From assembly GCA_027627225.1 (NCBI GenBank), contig CM051030.1:2063501-2127500 (forward strand): 64,000 nt of DNA, read 5' to 3'. The notes under the pieces are model-generated. The model was given only the letters and a program-made list of their open reading frames with translations, was not told the DNA's origin and ran no database searches. The translations under genes and the position numbers were made by a program. Each line of letters begins with the position of its first letter. Position 1 is the stretch's first letter. Below are positions 10,960-23,690 of this stretch, piece by piece. The stretch comes from Congeria kusceri (Eukaryota; Mollusca; Bivalvia; Myida; Dreissenidae).

Positions 10960-11502
10960 GGTAATTTTCTAGAATGGCTAAATGATACATTTTTCGAAGT
11001 AGCTCTATATCTGCTATCGATATTAAATTAAAACTTCACACATGTCTTCGGGGTCATTTTATAAGGTCACTGGCCAAGGCCCATAACTGTGACCTGCATT
11101 TTCGCAGAATTATGCCCCTTTTGGTACGTAAAAATTTGCTTGCAAGTACATATTGCTGTAATTACTGCAGATATTCAATTGAAACATCACACATATCTTC
11201 GTGGTCATTATGTAAGGTCACTGACCGAGGCGCATAACTCTGACCTGCAATTTAGCAGAATTATGCCTTTTTTGTACTTAGAAATTCTGCTTAATGTTTG
11301 CGTGCAACAACCTCATATCTCTATATCTGCTACAGATATTCAATTCAAAATTCACACATGTATTCAGGGTCATTATATAAGGTCACTGGCCAAGGCCCAT
11401 TACTGTGACCAGCATTTTAGCAGAATAATGCCCCTTTTGTATTCACCCATAACAAAGCGATGTGAATAGTCGAGCGAGCTGTCCTAAGACAGCTCTTGTT
11501 TT
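10960..11502 (+). mobile_element. Helitron-like element, family B, left-truncated
   Basis: Nearly three core units of about 157 bp (anchors CACACATGTCTTCGGGGTCA, ACACATATCTTCGTGGTCAT, ACACATGTATTCAGGGTCAT). Then comes the right arm: GAATAGTCGAGC and a 7-bp hairpin AGCTGTC-CTAA-GACAGCT (11477-11494), followed by CTTGTTTT. The left arm with AGCTCGACTATTCG is absent. The 126-residue open frame inside (11089-11469) follows the repeat and is not taken as a gene. Confidence 0.65.
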
Positions 11503-11803
11503 GAACAGTAATTTTACACAACCGTGCTGTCTCAGTTCTGTGATTTTTATTCCAGCTTGTTCAATCACTACATCTCAAAATAAAGTTACTTTACGCCCAT
11601 ATATATCTGCACAGCATGTAGTTTCAGTCTAATTAAATTAATTGTATAAAAATAGAAAATTTTAGTAAGTTCTTTTATATTTGCAAATTAACTTAGCGAT
11701 TTATCCCTGATGTGATGTAATTTCGGCACGTAATCATTGCACATTTTGAACACGTATTAACGCTCAATGTCATTCATCGGTGAAAGGAATATAGTGGCAC
11801 AAA
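11503..11803. other. intergenic, no feature recognised
   Basis: AT-rich DNA between a family-B element and a MITE-1 copy. Nothing supported. Confidence 0.4.
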
Positions 11804-12097
11804 TACACCTATCAATATTTTCCCCCGAGGGTGGAGGAGCGGAGGGCTGACCCAGGGGAATTTGACTTTGATTTATTTTTGGGGGTCTAAATACCCACCC
11901 TAGAGCCAAGCATAATGACCCGGGGCCAATATTACCGGGATCTAAAATCCGACCAAAGTATATTTTCCCGGCATGCGGAATCATTCGACGTGTCGAATTC
12001 CCGCCTTCAGTCTTAAGCCCCATATATGCCCGCCGCTCTCCCCCCCCTCCCCCCCCCCCCCCCCCACCCTCCCCCTGGGGAGAACATTGATAGGTCA
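11804..12097. mobile_element. MITE-1, copy 3
   Basis: Left end TACACCTATCAATATTTTCC and right end GGGGAGAACATTGATAGGTC. The interior has CCAGGGGAATTTGACTT, GACCAAAGTATATTTTCCCG and a long C-rich tract at 12040-12075. The - strand open frame of 138 residues with poly-glycine is an artefact of this C-run. Confidence 0.75.
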
Positions 12098-12240
12098 TGT
12101 GGCAATCACAATTATAGAAAGTTTCGTCCATATAAAATAAACGAACCTTCAGCAGATCTTTGATGTTTAGCAAATGAAAACTGCTGTTGGAGAAGTATTT
12201 CTTCTACTATAGCAGTTACTACCTGTTAAAAATATATCTT

Positions 12241-12400
12241 GGGACGTATTCCAGAAACATATTTAGCTTATCATATTCTCACTTCAGTTAAGCATTTCAA
12301 AATGTTATACGTTTAAAACTAACGATAAATTTGTGAATCTCTTTATAATAAAACAAACAATTGTTATTTTAACATGATAATCGCTATTTTTTCTATAGAA
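12241..12400. mobile_element. MITE with GTATTCCAGAAAC ends, partial
   Basis: Begins GGGACGTATTCCAGAAACAT and continues with AAATTTGTGAATCTCTTTAT, matching the left part of the element at 57026-57286. The right terminus is not found. Confidence 0.45.
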
Positions 12401-12458
12401 AAATCATTATAATTCGCGTCGGTCTATTTTTCGCGTATTTCGAGGTCCGAACGTTATA

Positions 12459-12963
12459 TAGACTAAACGCACAAAATTGACGCCACCTTAAAAATGTCCG
12501 AGGTACGGTCGTGTAGGTAGATGTGTAGTTTCTTTAATAGTAACAAAATATCATGTCCTGCGTGTCAATTGGTAGAGCCTTAATTCTACTATTAAACATA
12601 TTTTTATTATTTTATCTCAATTTTTATGAAAGTTATTGAAATTTGCAAACCGAAACCAAGCTAAAATACGGCATCACACGTTAGCCTGAACACATGGACC
12701 ATATGACACAATGACCGATGTTTTAGACAAAATTCGTCCAAATTCAACGGAACTCACAAAATGTGCAATATCGGGTTATACTGACGTAACGTTATTTCCG
12801 AACGGGAATTATGATGGATGGATTCAAACAAGTGACAGGGAATTGTATTAGATCGGTTATTTAATAATTATATAATATATTTATATAAGAAAAGTACACA
12901 CCTAAATACACAATCATACCGCGAAAATTTGAAGGTGGCGTCAATTGTGTGCGTTTAGTCTAT
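12459..12963. mobile_element. MITE with ~31-bp terminal inverted repeats
   Basis: TAGACTAAACGCACAAAATT then GACGCCACCTT at the left; AAGGTGGCGTCAATTGTGTG then CGTTTAGTCTA at the right, nearly perfect inverses. TA stands at the outer edge of both ends, compatible with a TA target duplication. About 505 bp, no coding capacity. Confidence 0.85.
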
Positions 12964-13530
12964 GCGAATTTAATTCTCAGAGTAATTTATTTATTCCGTT
13001 GCGGGTCATTTGCGACAGAACGCTTGTTATGAAAAGGAAAATGAACAATACTATGATGTTCATTTTGCATAAAAATATATACATACAACATAAAAACGTG
13101 CTCATTTAAGGCCACGCCAATAAGACGTTCTCCAAAAACGCTTGAAATTGAGACACCGCGAAATACAGTATTTGTCTGATCTCTGTAATATTTCGACGGT
13201 GACATTGATAAAGGAATCGTAAGAAATCAGTATAAAACTATGTTTTTCCCAGTTTCACGAAATTTACAATTGTACGAAAACAAATTAACAAATCTTAATC
13301 AAATTAATACGAATCCTGATGCAACATAGAGTGAAGAAAATACATAATTATGATATAACTTGTCGATACGTAATTTTGTTCAGATATATACTAGTATTCT
13401 ATTTATATTTACCTGATTATATCTATTTTATAACTCAGAATTTCGATTCCGACCCCATATATGTAAAAAGAATGCTACCACTGAAGCACCATTATTTTCC
13501 CTGTTCTCAGGTACAACGTCTTCGATTTTT
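12964..13530. other. intergenic, no feature recognised
   Basis: AT-rich DNA up to the composite element. Open frames on both strands lack protein character. Confidence 0.4.
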
Positions 13531-14639
13531 AGCTCACCTGACCACGAAGTGCTCGGTGAGCTATTGGTACAGGGGACCTCTCCGGCGTCGTCCGTATGCC
13601 GTCAACAATTTGGCCCGTATCGCGATAAAGACTACAATTTTTATTCAATCTTGACCAAACTTGCACAGTTTGGTATAACCATAAAATCTTGGACGGGTTC
13701 GATAATGGGCCCGATCGGACCAGGAACACCAGAGTTATTGTCCCTTTTTTGGTCCCAAATACATCTATTCCTGAATAACTCACCTGGTAAAGGGAGGTAA
13801 ATGAAGTTTCAGGAATATAATTGCCAGAAATGTGTTATTTCCCTTTGTAGCTCATTCACATATATAACCCAGATAGTGGAGTCTGCTTATCAGTAAAATC
13901 AATACATCACTATGAGTCAACATGATACTTCTATTTGAGTTCAGCATCATTACACATAGTCACCATTGATAGCCTGCTTCTGACCTATATTTTGGCTGTT
14001 TGTGCAGCAATAAAATTTTCCACTGTTAGTCTTGGCATTCAGTCAGGAAAAAGATTCAATAGCTAGAATTCATGTTGTAAACAAGCAATCAGAATAGATC
14101 AGGATTTAGATCATGTGATCTAGTGCCTGAAAGGGTTACTTATTTTCTGTAGTTTTTGGACTGTTTAGTTAGTAACTTATTCAGTATCATTTAATCATGT
14201 AACTTTGGACTGACTTTTACATTTGAATTGGGATTTTGGAAACTCATGTAAGTATCTTTCATGATTTTTGAAGCTGATTTATTATTTCTCCTTAATTGAA
14301 AAATACTTTTACACTGTTTTACATTTACTCCTTAATTAAGAAATATGTTTACACTATTTAGAGTGCACCATCCTACTTGCTGCTTGTATGGTATATATAA
14401 ATAAGGGCTCGTAGTTTGGGGACTCTTTTTTAGCTCACCTGAGCACGAAGTGCTCAAGGGTGAGCTATTGTGGTCAGTCTGTGTCCAGCGTCCGTTGTAC
14501 GTCGTCCGTCGTCAACATTTTACTGCAAACAACTTCTTCTCTGAAACCACGGGGTGGATTTAAACCTAACTTGGCAGGAAGGTTCCTGGGATGGTCCTTT
14601 ACCAAATTCCTTCAATTTATTAAAATATATTGAAAATTC

Positions 14640-15690
14640 AGGTTGCCATGGCAACCAAAAGCTTAAAAACTGGAAAATTTAACAAATCTTCTTGTCAGAA
14701 ACCACTGTCTTGATTTGAGAATAGTTTTCACAGAAATGCTCCTTGGGTGACCATATACCAAATTCCTTCAAATCATTTTGATTCGTTAAAAAACATGGCC
14801 GCCAGGGGGCGGGGCAGTTTTCCTTATATGGCTAATTGGAAAAAATCTTTTTGTCTGAAACCACTGGCTGGATTTCAAAATAATTTCACAGAAATGTTCC
14901 TTGGGTGACCCTCTATTAAATTCCTTGAAATCATTTTGATTCGATAAAAAACATGGCCGCCAGGGGGGGGGGGGGGGGGGGCAGTTTTCCTTACATAACT
15001 ATTTTGAAAACTTAAAAAATCTTCTAGTCTGAAAGCATTGGCTGGATTTCAAAATAATTTCACAGAAAAGTTCATTGGGTGACCCTCTACCAAATTCCTT
15101 GAAATCATTTTGATTCGTTAAAAAACATGGCCGCTAGGGGGCAGGGCAGTTTTCCTTTTATGGTTTTACTGAATTCCTTCAAATCATTTTGATTTGTTAA
15201 AAAACATGGCTGCCAGGGGGCGGGGCAGTTTTCCTTATATGGTTATATTGTAAACTTTAAAAATCTTCTTGTCTGAAACCACTGGCTGGATTTCAAAATA
15301 ATTTCACAGAAATGCTTCTTGGGTGACCCTCTACCAAATTCCTTGAAATCATTTTGATTCGTTAAAAAACATGGCCGCTAGGGGGCAGGGCAGTTTTCCT
15401 TTTATGGTTTAACTGAAAACTTAAAAAAAAATCTTCTCGTCTGAGACCACTGGATGTATTTCAAAATAATTTCACCTAAATGTTCCTTGGGTCACCCTCT
15501 ACCAAAGTCCTTGAAATCATTTTGATTCGTGAAAAAACATGGTCGCCAGAGGGCGGGGCAGATTTCTTTCTATGTTTTTTTTTGTAAACTTTAAAAATCT
15601 TCTTATCTAAAACCACTGGCTGGAATTCAAACTAATTTCACATAAATGTTCCTTGGTGACCCTCTACCAAATTTCTTGTAAAGTGGATGT
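14640..15690 (+). repeat. tandem core repeat of family A, ~165-bp unit
   Basis: Six to seven units. Anchors are CATGGCCGCCAGGGGGCGGG, AAAATCTTCTTGTCTGAAAC, CACTGGCTGGATTTCAAAAT and TTCCTTGGGTGACC. One unit has a G-run of about 20 bases near 14957. Confidence 0.85.
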
Positions 15691-15826
15691 TATCAAAACA
15701 AACCACTGAATTAACCAAAACAATTTAATTATTGGAAAAAAAAATAAAACAACAAAATATCTGACAAACTTAATAAACATTTTCTATGGTCTGGGCATTT
15801 TTTAGGGTAGGTCAGGTAAATGTTTA
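15669..15826. repeat. MITE fragment embedded in family-A element
   Basis: AAGTGGATGTTATCAAAACA through GGGCATTTTTTAGGGTAGGT matches the right part of the complete MITE at 53067-53383, and also 32070-32210 in the second composite copy. Confidence 0.6.
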
Positions 15827-15952
15827 TAAATGTAGCCTATAAGACCTCGGTTTAAATTGCTAAAGCTGTTATTGATGTTGCTTATTTTTGAAGATGATTA
15901 TATATATTAAAATGATGAAGGCTATGATGCTTATGATACTGTGATTTTGGTG

Positions 15953-16062
15953 TTTTTGATGATGATGAAGACGATGATGATGATGATGATGATGATGGTT
16001 ATGATGATAATGATGATGACGATCATGATGATGATGATGATGATGATGTAGTGGTGATGAGG
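15953..16062. repeat. (GAT)n microsatellite
   Basis: Interrupted GAT/GAC/GAA trinucleotides within the family-A composite. The matching tract in copy 2 (32339-32405) is shorter, so this site has changed length since duplication. Confidence 0.9.
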
Positions 16063-17737
16063 CATGAACATAAACAAAAACCCAATATTAGAATTATATT
16101 TGAATATTAAAATTAAATATTCCCAATACTTCGGGTAATTATGATAATCTCCAGAAAATCACATCAGGGAGGAACACAAAACCCATAGCAACTGTTTACT
16201 TGAATCTTATTTGACCTCCCATCCTATATACATGTTATGTCAGGAATTGTATAACTTTCTCCAACTGACCTATTTATCCTCATGTGGCCCAATGAACTTG
16301 GCCTGTGGTTAAGCAGCTCCCTAGACAATTCAGTAAACTGCACTATCAATAACAATGGAATATTTGCACATTATTTCAAGGCGTAATATAAACTGGGTTC
16401 TGTGCTGGAAAGGTTCTGTTTCAGAGAAATATTTTCAGTTTTTTACAAGTTAGTCGTGTGCCTAGAAATTTAATATTTACATGTCACTGACATTAATACA
16501 GAGTTTGTTTTGAAAGTTATTTGTCCACTACTGGTTGCATGATCAGATGGAACACCCTCCACCTATGTTTCTGTCTGTATGTCTGTCTGTCCAATAAAAT
16601 TTAGGTCCTGAAATAACTCAATAAACACAAAAGCTAGGTTCATGAAACTGTGTGTGGTTATAGAGGGCAATGGTAAGATATTGCATTTTAACTAATTGTT
16701 GTTGTTTTTTTTGCATCAGGAAAAGTTTTGAAAATTGCACATAAGCAGGTATTATGCTAAAACTTTAATTTGTTGGACTTCAGAGGATAAAACATTCATA
16801 GAAAAAGTCAAAGTGCAGTAGTTATGGCATCAAGTCTTCCAAATTTTGCATTATCATTTAATTACTTTACAGATGAAGTTATTACAAGTATCTAAGATAG
16901 CCATTTTTAACCAACTGAAAATTTGTGGTTATTAGATCGGGGTATGTCGTTGGGCATGTGGGCTGACAGACTTGACAGCAGCACCAACTTTTGGTTTCTG
17001 AACATTAACTTGAGAACAAAAATTGCTATTGTAATAAAACACCATACATAGATGCCTCGCTTGAGGTTGCATCTGGGGTGGTTGTGGTCAAGAGCACTAT
17101 TACTAAAAAAAAAGCTGTCTGTTTAATAACTTGAGTACAAACTGAGTTACAGTGTATGGGGTGTGACCATATAATCCAGGTCCAGCTAGCCCATTTCATT
17201 GTAAAAATAAATATGGATAGGCTTGTTGACTTGTTTTAAAACATAGACTTGCATAGCATTGGGCACAAAGACTAGTATAGCTCGCAAACATTAACCTAAT
17301 ACTCGTCACCTGTATTAGCACAAATTAGGCGCTCAAACTGTATTCTGTGTTTACACTCATTTTAGTCCGTGCACGTGTTTCACAAGTTTAACGATACCGT
17401 GACAGTATTTTCTTCGGTACACTGCAAATCGTTATATCGCAATTCGCGGGATCCATGTTCGCGATCGCGATATAGCCAGATCGCAATATAACTTTCCAGA
17501 CCATTCATGTACATATGGCTGCCAGGGTGCGGTACAGTTTTCCTTATATGGCTTTATTGAAATCTCAAACAATCTTCTTCTTAAAAAAGCCATTATGATG
17601 CATTACACTCAGGTGAGCGACCTAGGGCCACCATGGCCCTTTTGTTTTCTTTAACTGAATTCTTTTTATCAGGAGGAAGGAAGACTAATGGTGCATCTTG
17701 TTTCGAGGTTGAGGAATCGCAGCGTTGGTAGCCCTAA

Positions 17738-18160
17738 GTGAAATATGTACATATGGCTAGCTTCTTCTTTCTAGAATACACCCAGATTTCCTCAGAAGCA
17801 CATGGACGTCTCGTCAGCTACTGTCTTCTAGCTAGTGGACGTTTCGCCAGCGACAGCCTTCTAAAATATATCCAGACTTCCACAGTGAAATACGAACGTC
17901 TCCCAAGCTACTGTCTAGAGACACTCGGCTATCTATAATGATATATGGACCTCATGATAGCGTTTGTCTTCTATCTTCATGTGAAATACGAACTCTTCCA
18001 AACTAGATCTACTGTCTTCTAGAGGACATCCCGATTTCCATAGTGATTTAATGGAACATGCTAGCTACTGTCTTTTATGGTCATCCAAATGTCCTCAGTC
18101 GCATATGGGCGTCTTGCTAGCTTCTCACTCCTAGTTACTAGGGAACATCCAACTGTCGTA
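17738..18160. repeat. degenerate tandem repeat
   Basis: The motif AGCTACTGTCTTCTAG and variants recur at about 17816, 17909, 18010, 18063 and 18118, alternating with CCAGATTTCC/CCAGACTTCC and CATGGACGTCTCG-like blocks. Spacing is irregular (about 54-100 bases). An ancient satellite or decayed array is the likeliest reading. Confidence 0.45.
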
Positions 18161-19647
18161 CTGCACAAAATCGCAGACCCTGTTAGACACAACTGAGCCG
18201 GAAGCGGATCTACCGCCTGCCCGGATCGTCGTGGCACGAGACGGAACAACGACGGCCTGAATTCGCCCATCTATCTGTCGGCACCGTCACGAAACAACCT
18301 CAGACTTATATATCTGTCATTTACGCCGCACGTCGCCTTAACTAAATGTCACTAAATTTAAACACTTTACAATATTTTGCAAAACAAATGCATTGTAACG
18401 ATTTTATTTTATTTTTTTACAAGTTTTATATTGAAGTGAAAATTCATGATGAGGAGAAAATAATAAAACATATTCGCAATCATGCCCATAAGTTTGTGAA
18501 ACCCTTAAGTTCGACAACTTCATATTGCGAAAAAAATATTTATGTTCTAGAAATGTTTCGTTATGTGTTGTGGGGGTTGAACGGGTTATCGACATCTAGT
18601 TGTGTGAATGAGAAGAATGGCAACTCATGGAAACCATTTCTAGTAATTACAGTGCAGTTGTCGCCCTTTAACGAATATCGATCATTTGGAATGCAACAAA
18701 AATGTCATCACATGCATTGAGTGGACTTTAACGAAACAACGTTTAACAAACGAGATATTTTTAACCTATCTAGTTTGTCCTTGTATTACTACTCGAAAGT
18801 CTATAGTTCCAATGTACGAAAACCACACCAGCCGGTTTTTCCAGGGTAAATTGTCAAGCTATTAAACAATTAAACGACAAAGCTTGTGACGAACGTCTGA
18901 ACTTCATTATGAACTGTGAATAGAAAACTGACATACATTGTTAATTGTTTACTCAGTTTTTACTCACTTTTTAAATGTAGGAATCATTAGCAGCTCAAAA
19001 AGCGATTCCGCTTAATATACCCCGTAACCAACTCGAACAATGTTAACCGTTGTTCAACCATCATCATACCAAACGTGTTTATTGCATATTTCCAGCGGAG
19101 TTAAACTATTTCTTACTCAAAGCAACCATCATTTTGAACATTTGCATTAAATATAATCTTGACCTTAGCCACCACGATACATTACCCTAGCAACTAAGCA
19201 ACTAAATTACTTCACAAATTAAATTACTTCACAATGGCTGAAATGACTTATTTTGCGACGAATTTCACTGCATATCTCAAGTAAAAATTTGCTCATGTAG
19301 GGTACATTATCATGGACAACTTCAAAAAAAAATACCAAGAAAGACTAGTTACAATGCATTGATTGCGTTGAGATGAAAACTTCATATTCTGAAAGCCATG
19401 TTCAGTGATCAAAATTGTTCGGGAATACAAAGAGGAACAACTATGATTTCCTATAAAACAGTACAACACTGTATTGTCTCCCGTGTTATTATTAAAACAT
19501 TACAAAATTCTTGGCAGTAATCGTGTATCAAATTTGGTATATTCCTAATAACTTGAAATTGGAAAGGAATTTTTCGTATGAAACTTCTTAATCAGGTGCC
19601 CTATCGAAAGACACTGAATATGGTGTCAGTTGGGCACAAAATACATC
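18161..19647. other. intergenic, no feature recognised
   Basis: A GC-richer patch at 18170-18310 is followed by AT-rich DNA. Open frames at 18061-18270 (-) and 18346-18720 (+) show no recognisable domain or splice context. No gene is claimed. Confidence 0.35.
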
Positions 19648-19858
19648 AGTTTCTGTGTTTCGGGCAACCTGACCCACCTAGCGAAAATCCCCCGACCATA
19701 AAGTTTTGAGAGACGATTGGTTTCCGTGAAATCTGTATTCGTAAGATTTTAGATAATTTTCAAAAAAAAATTACCGAAAAAGTAAAAACAAAACTTAATC
19801 CCGACCCTACCAACTTTTTTGAGACTGTTGCACGAGACACACACTTTTTTTGGCCTTG
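19648..19858. mobile_element. MITE with GGGCAAC-type inverted ends, copy 2
   Basis: TTCTGTGTTTCGGGCAACCT at the left and, inverted, GGCCAAAAAAAGTGTGTGTC at the right. Shares GTAAGATTTTAGATAATTTTC and TCCCGACCCTACC with 2860-3072. Confidence 0.6.
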
Positions 19859-19890
19859 GTCAATTTGCCAACTAAGCGAAACTACTAAAT

Positions 19891-20090
19891 CAGCTGTCAG
19901 ACACCACGACTGTTTCATGTAAACCACATATTCAAAACATGCTATACAATGTTCAATAAATGATTATATTGCATTTATTTGGTTTAACATTATGCTTTCA
20001 GCTAATTGTTGCAGTATTATGCAATTATTTACTAAGTTAAGTTAAACTACCCTAAATGTGTACGGGGTGTGGTATACATGTTGTCAGACA
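19891..20090 (+). repeat. second copy of the ANAPC13 3'-region segment
   Basis: Matches 1936-2145 in the same orientation but has no APC13 coding sequence upstream. A MITE abuts it instead. The candidate ATTAAA of the first copy reads CCTAAA here. Confidence 0.55.
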
Positions 20091-21047
20091 TAATTGGACT
20101 TTTCTTCTTCGTTAGGTACTATGTTCGGGTCTCCACTGCAGCGTGTACATTGCAGTTTGGAGATCCCATCCACATCGACTCTTACGGTGCAACAGAGCAA
20201 CAGATAAGGCGTGTATTTGCGTAAATACGCAATTCTGAAACCCCATTTACGCAATTAATTATATATTTGATGAGTAACAAAACTCACTTAAAATATCCAA
20301 TATGCAAAAAACGGCAAACTCGGTGCGTGAAGTGATTGACGGAAGGGTACTTGTTGGATACCTCGTTATATGTATATATCATTTCTTGATTATTTGTCGA
20401 TAAAATGATGTGTCCACTAGCTCTTATGATAGCCACACGCTAACCACCTGTGGAAATCCTCAGTACGATGTTTTCACATTGGCATTAGATCTCCTATCGA
20501 TGGTTGAGCGTGAAACTGTTGTATCTGCTTAAATATTTTCAGAATTTATCCAGAGTTTAGTTACTTATGTGTTGAGAACAAGATGAAGATTTAGTGTTGT
20601 GAAAAGAGAAATGGTTATGTTCATGCGTTATAGTACAGAAAAACTCACACCCTTTGCGTACGTTGTGGTTGTTTTATTATATTCGGAGATCAACTTCGTC
20701 TAATACTCAATTATTTTTATGCTAATGGGATAACACAATTTAAAGTACTCAAATATTTTTTCAGTACTGAATTATTAAAAATATGATGGGGTATTACCCA
20801 ATTCTGACTGAATCCTTATATGTTGCTCTGGTTGCAGACACCTGAAGGTGCTTACACTAATGCTCTTGGCAGCGTTTGACGTAATTGGGGGAAAAGAACT
20901 TCTCGGTGCTTTGTATGTTTTCAGCTAACCATACATGACCGATTTCCAGCAACCTTCAGACACCAAATAATTTATACCGTCATATGTATAAATAAATTAT
21001 CGAGACCTTAAATATTAATTCTCAGTTTTCGCCCTCTAACGAACTAA
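20091..21047. other. intergenic, two GC-richer patches
   Basis: Patches at 20110-20210 and 20825-20960 have balanced composition and short open stretches next to AG/GT dinucleotides. I could not build a consistent exon from them. Confidence 0.35.
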
Positions 21048-21165
21048 TGCACCTATCAATATTTCCCCCGAGGTGGGGGGGGGGGGGGGGGGGCGGCGGG
21101 CTTATAGACTTAGTCGGATTAGATTTTAGATCCCGGTAATATTGGGGGAAATATTGATAGGTACA
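21048..21165. mobile_element. MITE-1, copy 4 (internally deleted)
   Basis: Both ends present (TGCACCTATCAATATTTCCC and GGGGGAAATATTGATAGGTA). The interior is reduced to GACTTAGTCGGATTAGATTT plus a G-run of more than 20 bases. 118 bp. Confidence 0.8.
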
Positions 21166-21459
21166 AAAGTTACATTTTCCACTAAGTTCAGCAGACAGAA
21201 TAAAATCACACTATACAGTACTAACAGAAGAAACTGGACACGTTTGCTGAGGTAGTATTTGGAGTATCTGTCAAGTCAAACCTACACATGTGTGGTACCA
21301 ACATTTTAGCTTCATGAGTATGCTGTTCAGGAACGTTATTACTTTACTTTTTCGTTTTCTTATTTTTGGAATGGAGTTGGTTAACGGTTAAACACAAAGA
21401 TATCACGTGCAAACACGAACACTTATACATGTAGTAGTAGCTTAAAACGTAACTGTCCA

Positions 21460-21600
21460 GGGGTGGTATTCCAGAAATATCTTAAGTCTGTCTTGTGACT
21501 CCAGTTTCTTTTTCGAGTTAGTATATATAGGACATCATGAAACCTGACATCCTTAATGTGTTGTGAATGAACCTGGTTTTGCAAATTTTATTGTTGACCT
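21460..21600. mobile_element. MITE with GTATTCCAGAAAC ends, partial
   Basis: GGGGTGGTATTCCAGAAATA then TCTTAAG, and further on GTGTTGTGAATGAACCTGG. Related to the left part of the element at 57026; no right end identified. Confidence 0.4.
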
Positions 21601-21652
21601 ACCGTACGTTCATATTCCCATTTAAAGCATCTATTACGCCCGCGTGAATCGC

Positions 21653-21950
21653 GGCGGATCCGTGATATAGTGGTACCGCACTGCCTTCACAACCCAGGGG
21701 TCGCAGGTTCGAGCCCCCGCTACACCCTTATCTACTAACTCGTCTTTCGCATTAGACTTTAAACCGAGGTGCAGTGTACTAGGTGCTTCACACGGGACAC
21801 TACACGACACAGAGTCTCATCTAGAACGGGGCGTCTTCTGTATCTTGCACTTTCCCCCGTAACCCAACTAACAAATTTTCTGGGGGCGATGGCCATATGG
21901 GAGAGAATCCCGGTGCACTCGATAAAAATGTACTACACAAGCACCGCGTG
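21653..21950 (+). mobile_element. tRNA-derived SINE, type 1, plus strand
   Basis: Head GCGGATCCGTGATATAGTGG (A box) and CGCAGGTTCGAGCCCCCGCT (B box). The body has GAGGTGCAGTGTACTAGGTG, ACACAGAGTCTCATCTAGAA and TTCTGGGGGCGATGGCC. Inverted copy at 5930-6255. The small open frame inside (21769-21951) is not a gene. Confidence 0.8.
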
Positions 21951-22198
21951 AAACAGATAGGTGTCGAATGACACGGCAACATTTTTATAGAATATATTAT
22001 TTTCCATACCTAATCGCGGATATTTTTTTTAAAGTTTAAACATGTTTTTTGGGAGTAGCTCTGGTAAAAGACATCGCAGCGGGTATTCATAAATCTTCTT
22101 AGCTAAACCTCACGTGGTACTTTAGTTTGTATTTACGATCTTACAACAGACATACAGTTACATACATTAAAACAATACGATTAAGTAAACTACCATAT

Positions 22199-22322
22199 TC
22201 CTCGATCCCGGCCCCTAAATCATTCGGCGTGTGAAATTCCCGCTTTCAGTTTAAAGTACCGTATATGTCCGCCGCTCCCCACTCCTACAGGGGGGGGGGG
22301 GGGGGAATATTGATAGATACAT
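22199..22322. mobile_element. MITE-1, copy 5, one end only
   Basis: Contains AATCATTCGGCGTGTGAAAT, GCCGCTCCCC, a G-run of about 16 and the right end GAATATTGATAGATACAT. The left end is missing. Confidence 0.65.
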
Positions 22323-23580
22323 AAAAGAGACATGCATAAACACGAGTTTTCAGGACAGTAATAATGGCAAACGACACAGTTAGTTTTAATGACAGAATAA
22401 TGAAAAAATGTAAATAAATACCGTCAGTATGGTCTGATTTTAACCAACGTAAGGTAACCGCAAGAATTGCCCAGTATTGTGTGAGAAAAGAAATGTAACA
22501 GACAACTACTAAAGTTTGAATCATTGTGTATTATATGTTGATAGTAACAACTCAAAATCCGTCCAAAGAACGTACTTTTTATTTCCGACACTTTTAATGT
22601 ACCATTAGCGTCTTATTGCAAATACAAACGATCAAAACAACGACTAGGGCTGACGACGTACAGTGACGTCACCGTCTCCATATAGTTCGCTAAATCTTAC
22701 GTTCCATCAAACCTATACTTCTTTTGCCGCCACTGATCATCTACGTACCACAGTGGTTGAGAAACCAGGACGCTACTGCCTTTCAAAATCCTGCAAGTAA
22801 TTTTTTCAGATCCGAGAATCGCGTCTTTTTAGTCTTTCCTCATTCGGTTACGTCATATTCGATTCTAAAAACGTTCCGTTCCGGAGATAGGCAATATATC
22901 ACAACTGAACCGAAGTTGTCCGAGGTCTGCCGATTGTAGCACTCGCAGTAGTTCGGACGGTTCCGGACTCTACAATCACCGTTGGTGTTCTTCCATCTGA
23001 CCAAAGTTCGATTTCCCAAATATAGCGTATTTTAGGACATCATTTGGATCATATTGGATGTTCTCGCTCGATGTCTCTCGAAACAGGCGGCCACACCTTG
23101 TGCAAATGACGTCTGCACGTGTCTCGGATATCTTCTCGATCAATCTTCGTCTGTTGAAAAATATGTACACGTGTTGCATTTTGAAAAGTATAATTATCAT
23201 CAACTGTCAACTTTCCGATGACGTAAAAACTGCCAATATTAGTCAATGGAACGCGGACTTTTAAGAATAGCAGACTTCAAATAGTGACCATAGTGTTAAT
23301 TGCACATATTTGTTCATGTTTTCCTTATACAAGCATGTCCAACAAAAGGGAAATTTTATTCGCTTGCTCGATTTTTAAATAAAACGATTTTCGAACTTGC
23401 AATACATATATTGCAATCATTGTTCGGCATTTACCAATATATTGCAATACAGTTTTAGTTGTTCGCTAGAATAAACCAAATGCACCACAGTTGTTTATCT
23501 CGAGCGACCGTACGAACGTATGTACAGTTACAGTAGGTATATCGCCTAGCAAAATGAAGCAGTGCCTTTTTGCATGACTC
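22323..23580. other. intergenic, GC-richer stretch with no assignable gene
   Basis: At 22630-23270 base composition is more balanced and CpG-containing. Modest open frames lie on both strands (22724-22939 +, 22976-23203 -). None shows a recognised domain, and the overlapping frames on both strands argue against coding. Confidence 0.35.
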
Positions 23581-23626
23581 GTGATACAACTGAGATGTGG
23601 CGAGCGCTACGCAATAGCGAACTTAC

Positions 23627-23690
23627 CGATTGCGTTCAGCGCTTTGATATAGGGAAAGATTTAGGATATAAACGGGTACAGGGTGCTGCT
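23627..23690 (-). other. weak candidate terminal exon
   Basis: On the - strand an acceptor (TTCTTCTTTAG) precedes 64 bases that end at a donor-like G|GTAAGT. If joined in phase 0 to the exon at 24019-24112 it would add about nine residues and then stop. The intron-start sequence after the donor resembles that of the other exon. Speculative. Confidence 0.15.

Larger units (their letters stand above)
13531..17647 (+). mobile_element. Helitron-like composite element, family A, copy 1
   Basis: Begins at the 5' hairpin AGCTCACCTGACCACGAAGT then GCTCGGTGAGCT. A second internal family-A 5' hairpin lies at 14432-14466. The element ends at ACTCAGGTGAGCGACC (inverse of the 5' arm), the hairpin GGGCCA-CCA-TGGCCC (17625-17639) and TTTTGTTTT. 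A paralogous copy at 30099-36380 aligns end to end, while the flanks on both sides are unrelated, which fixes both termini. The interior holds ~165-bp core repeats, a (GAT)n tract and a MITE fragment. No transposase or Rep/helicase is visible, so it is non-autonomous. The shared outer-plus-inner layout suggests that an older nesting moved as one unit. Confidence 0.75.

Noticed and set aside
11757..12173. 138-codon minus-strand open frame with poly-glycine
   Set aside because: It lies across a MITE-1 copy; the glycine run is the C-homopolymer of that element.
20110..20210. Possible exon (GC-richer, locally open)
   Set aside because: No consistent acceptor/donor pair in one frame and no recognised protein similarity.
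21653..21722. Genuine tRNA gene
   Set aside because: The tRNA-like head is followed by a SINE body that is repeated at 5930-6255.
22724..23246. Overlapping open frames on both strands in GC-richer DNA
   Set aside because: Neither strand shows a domain or clear exon borders, and openness on both strands is better explained by composition.
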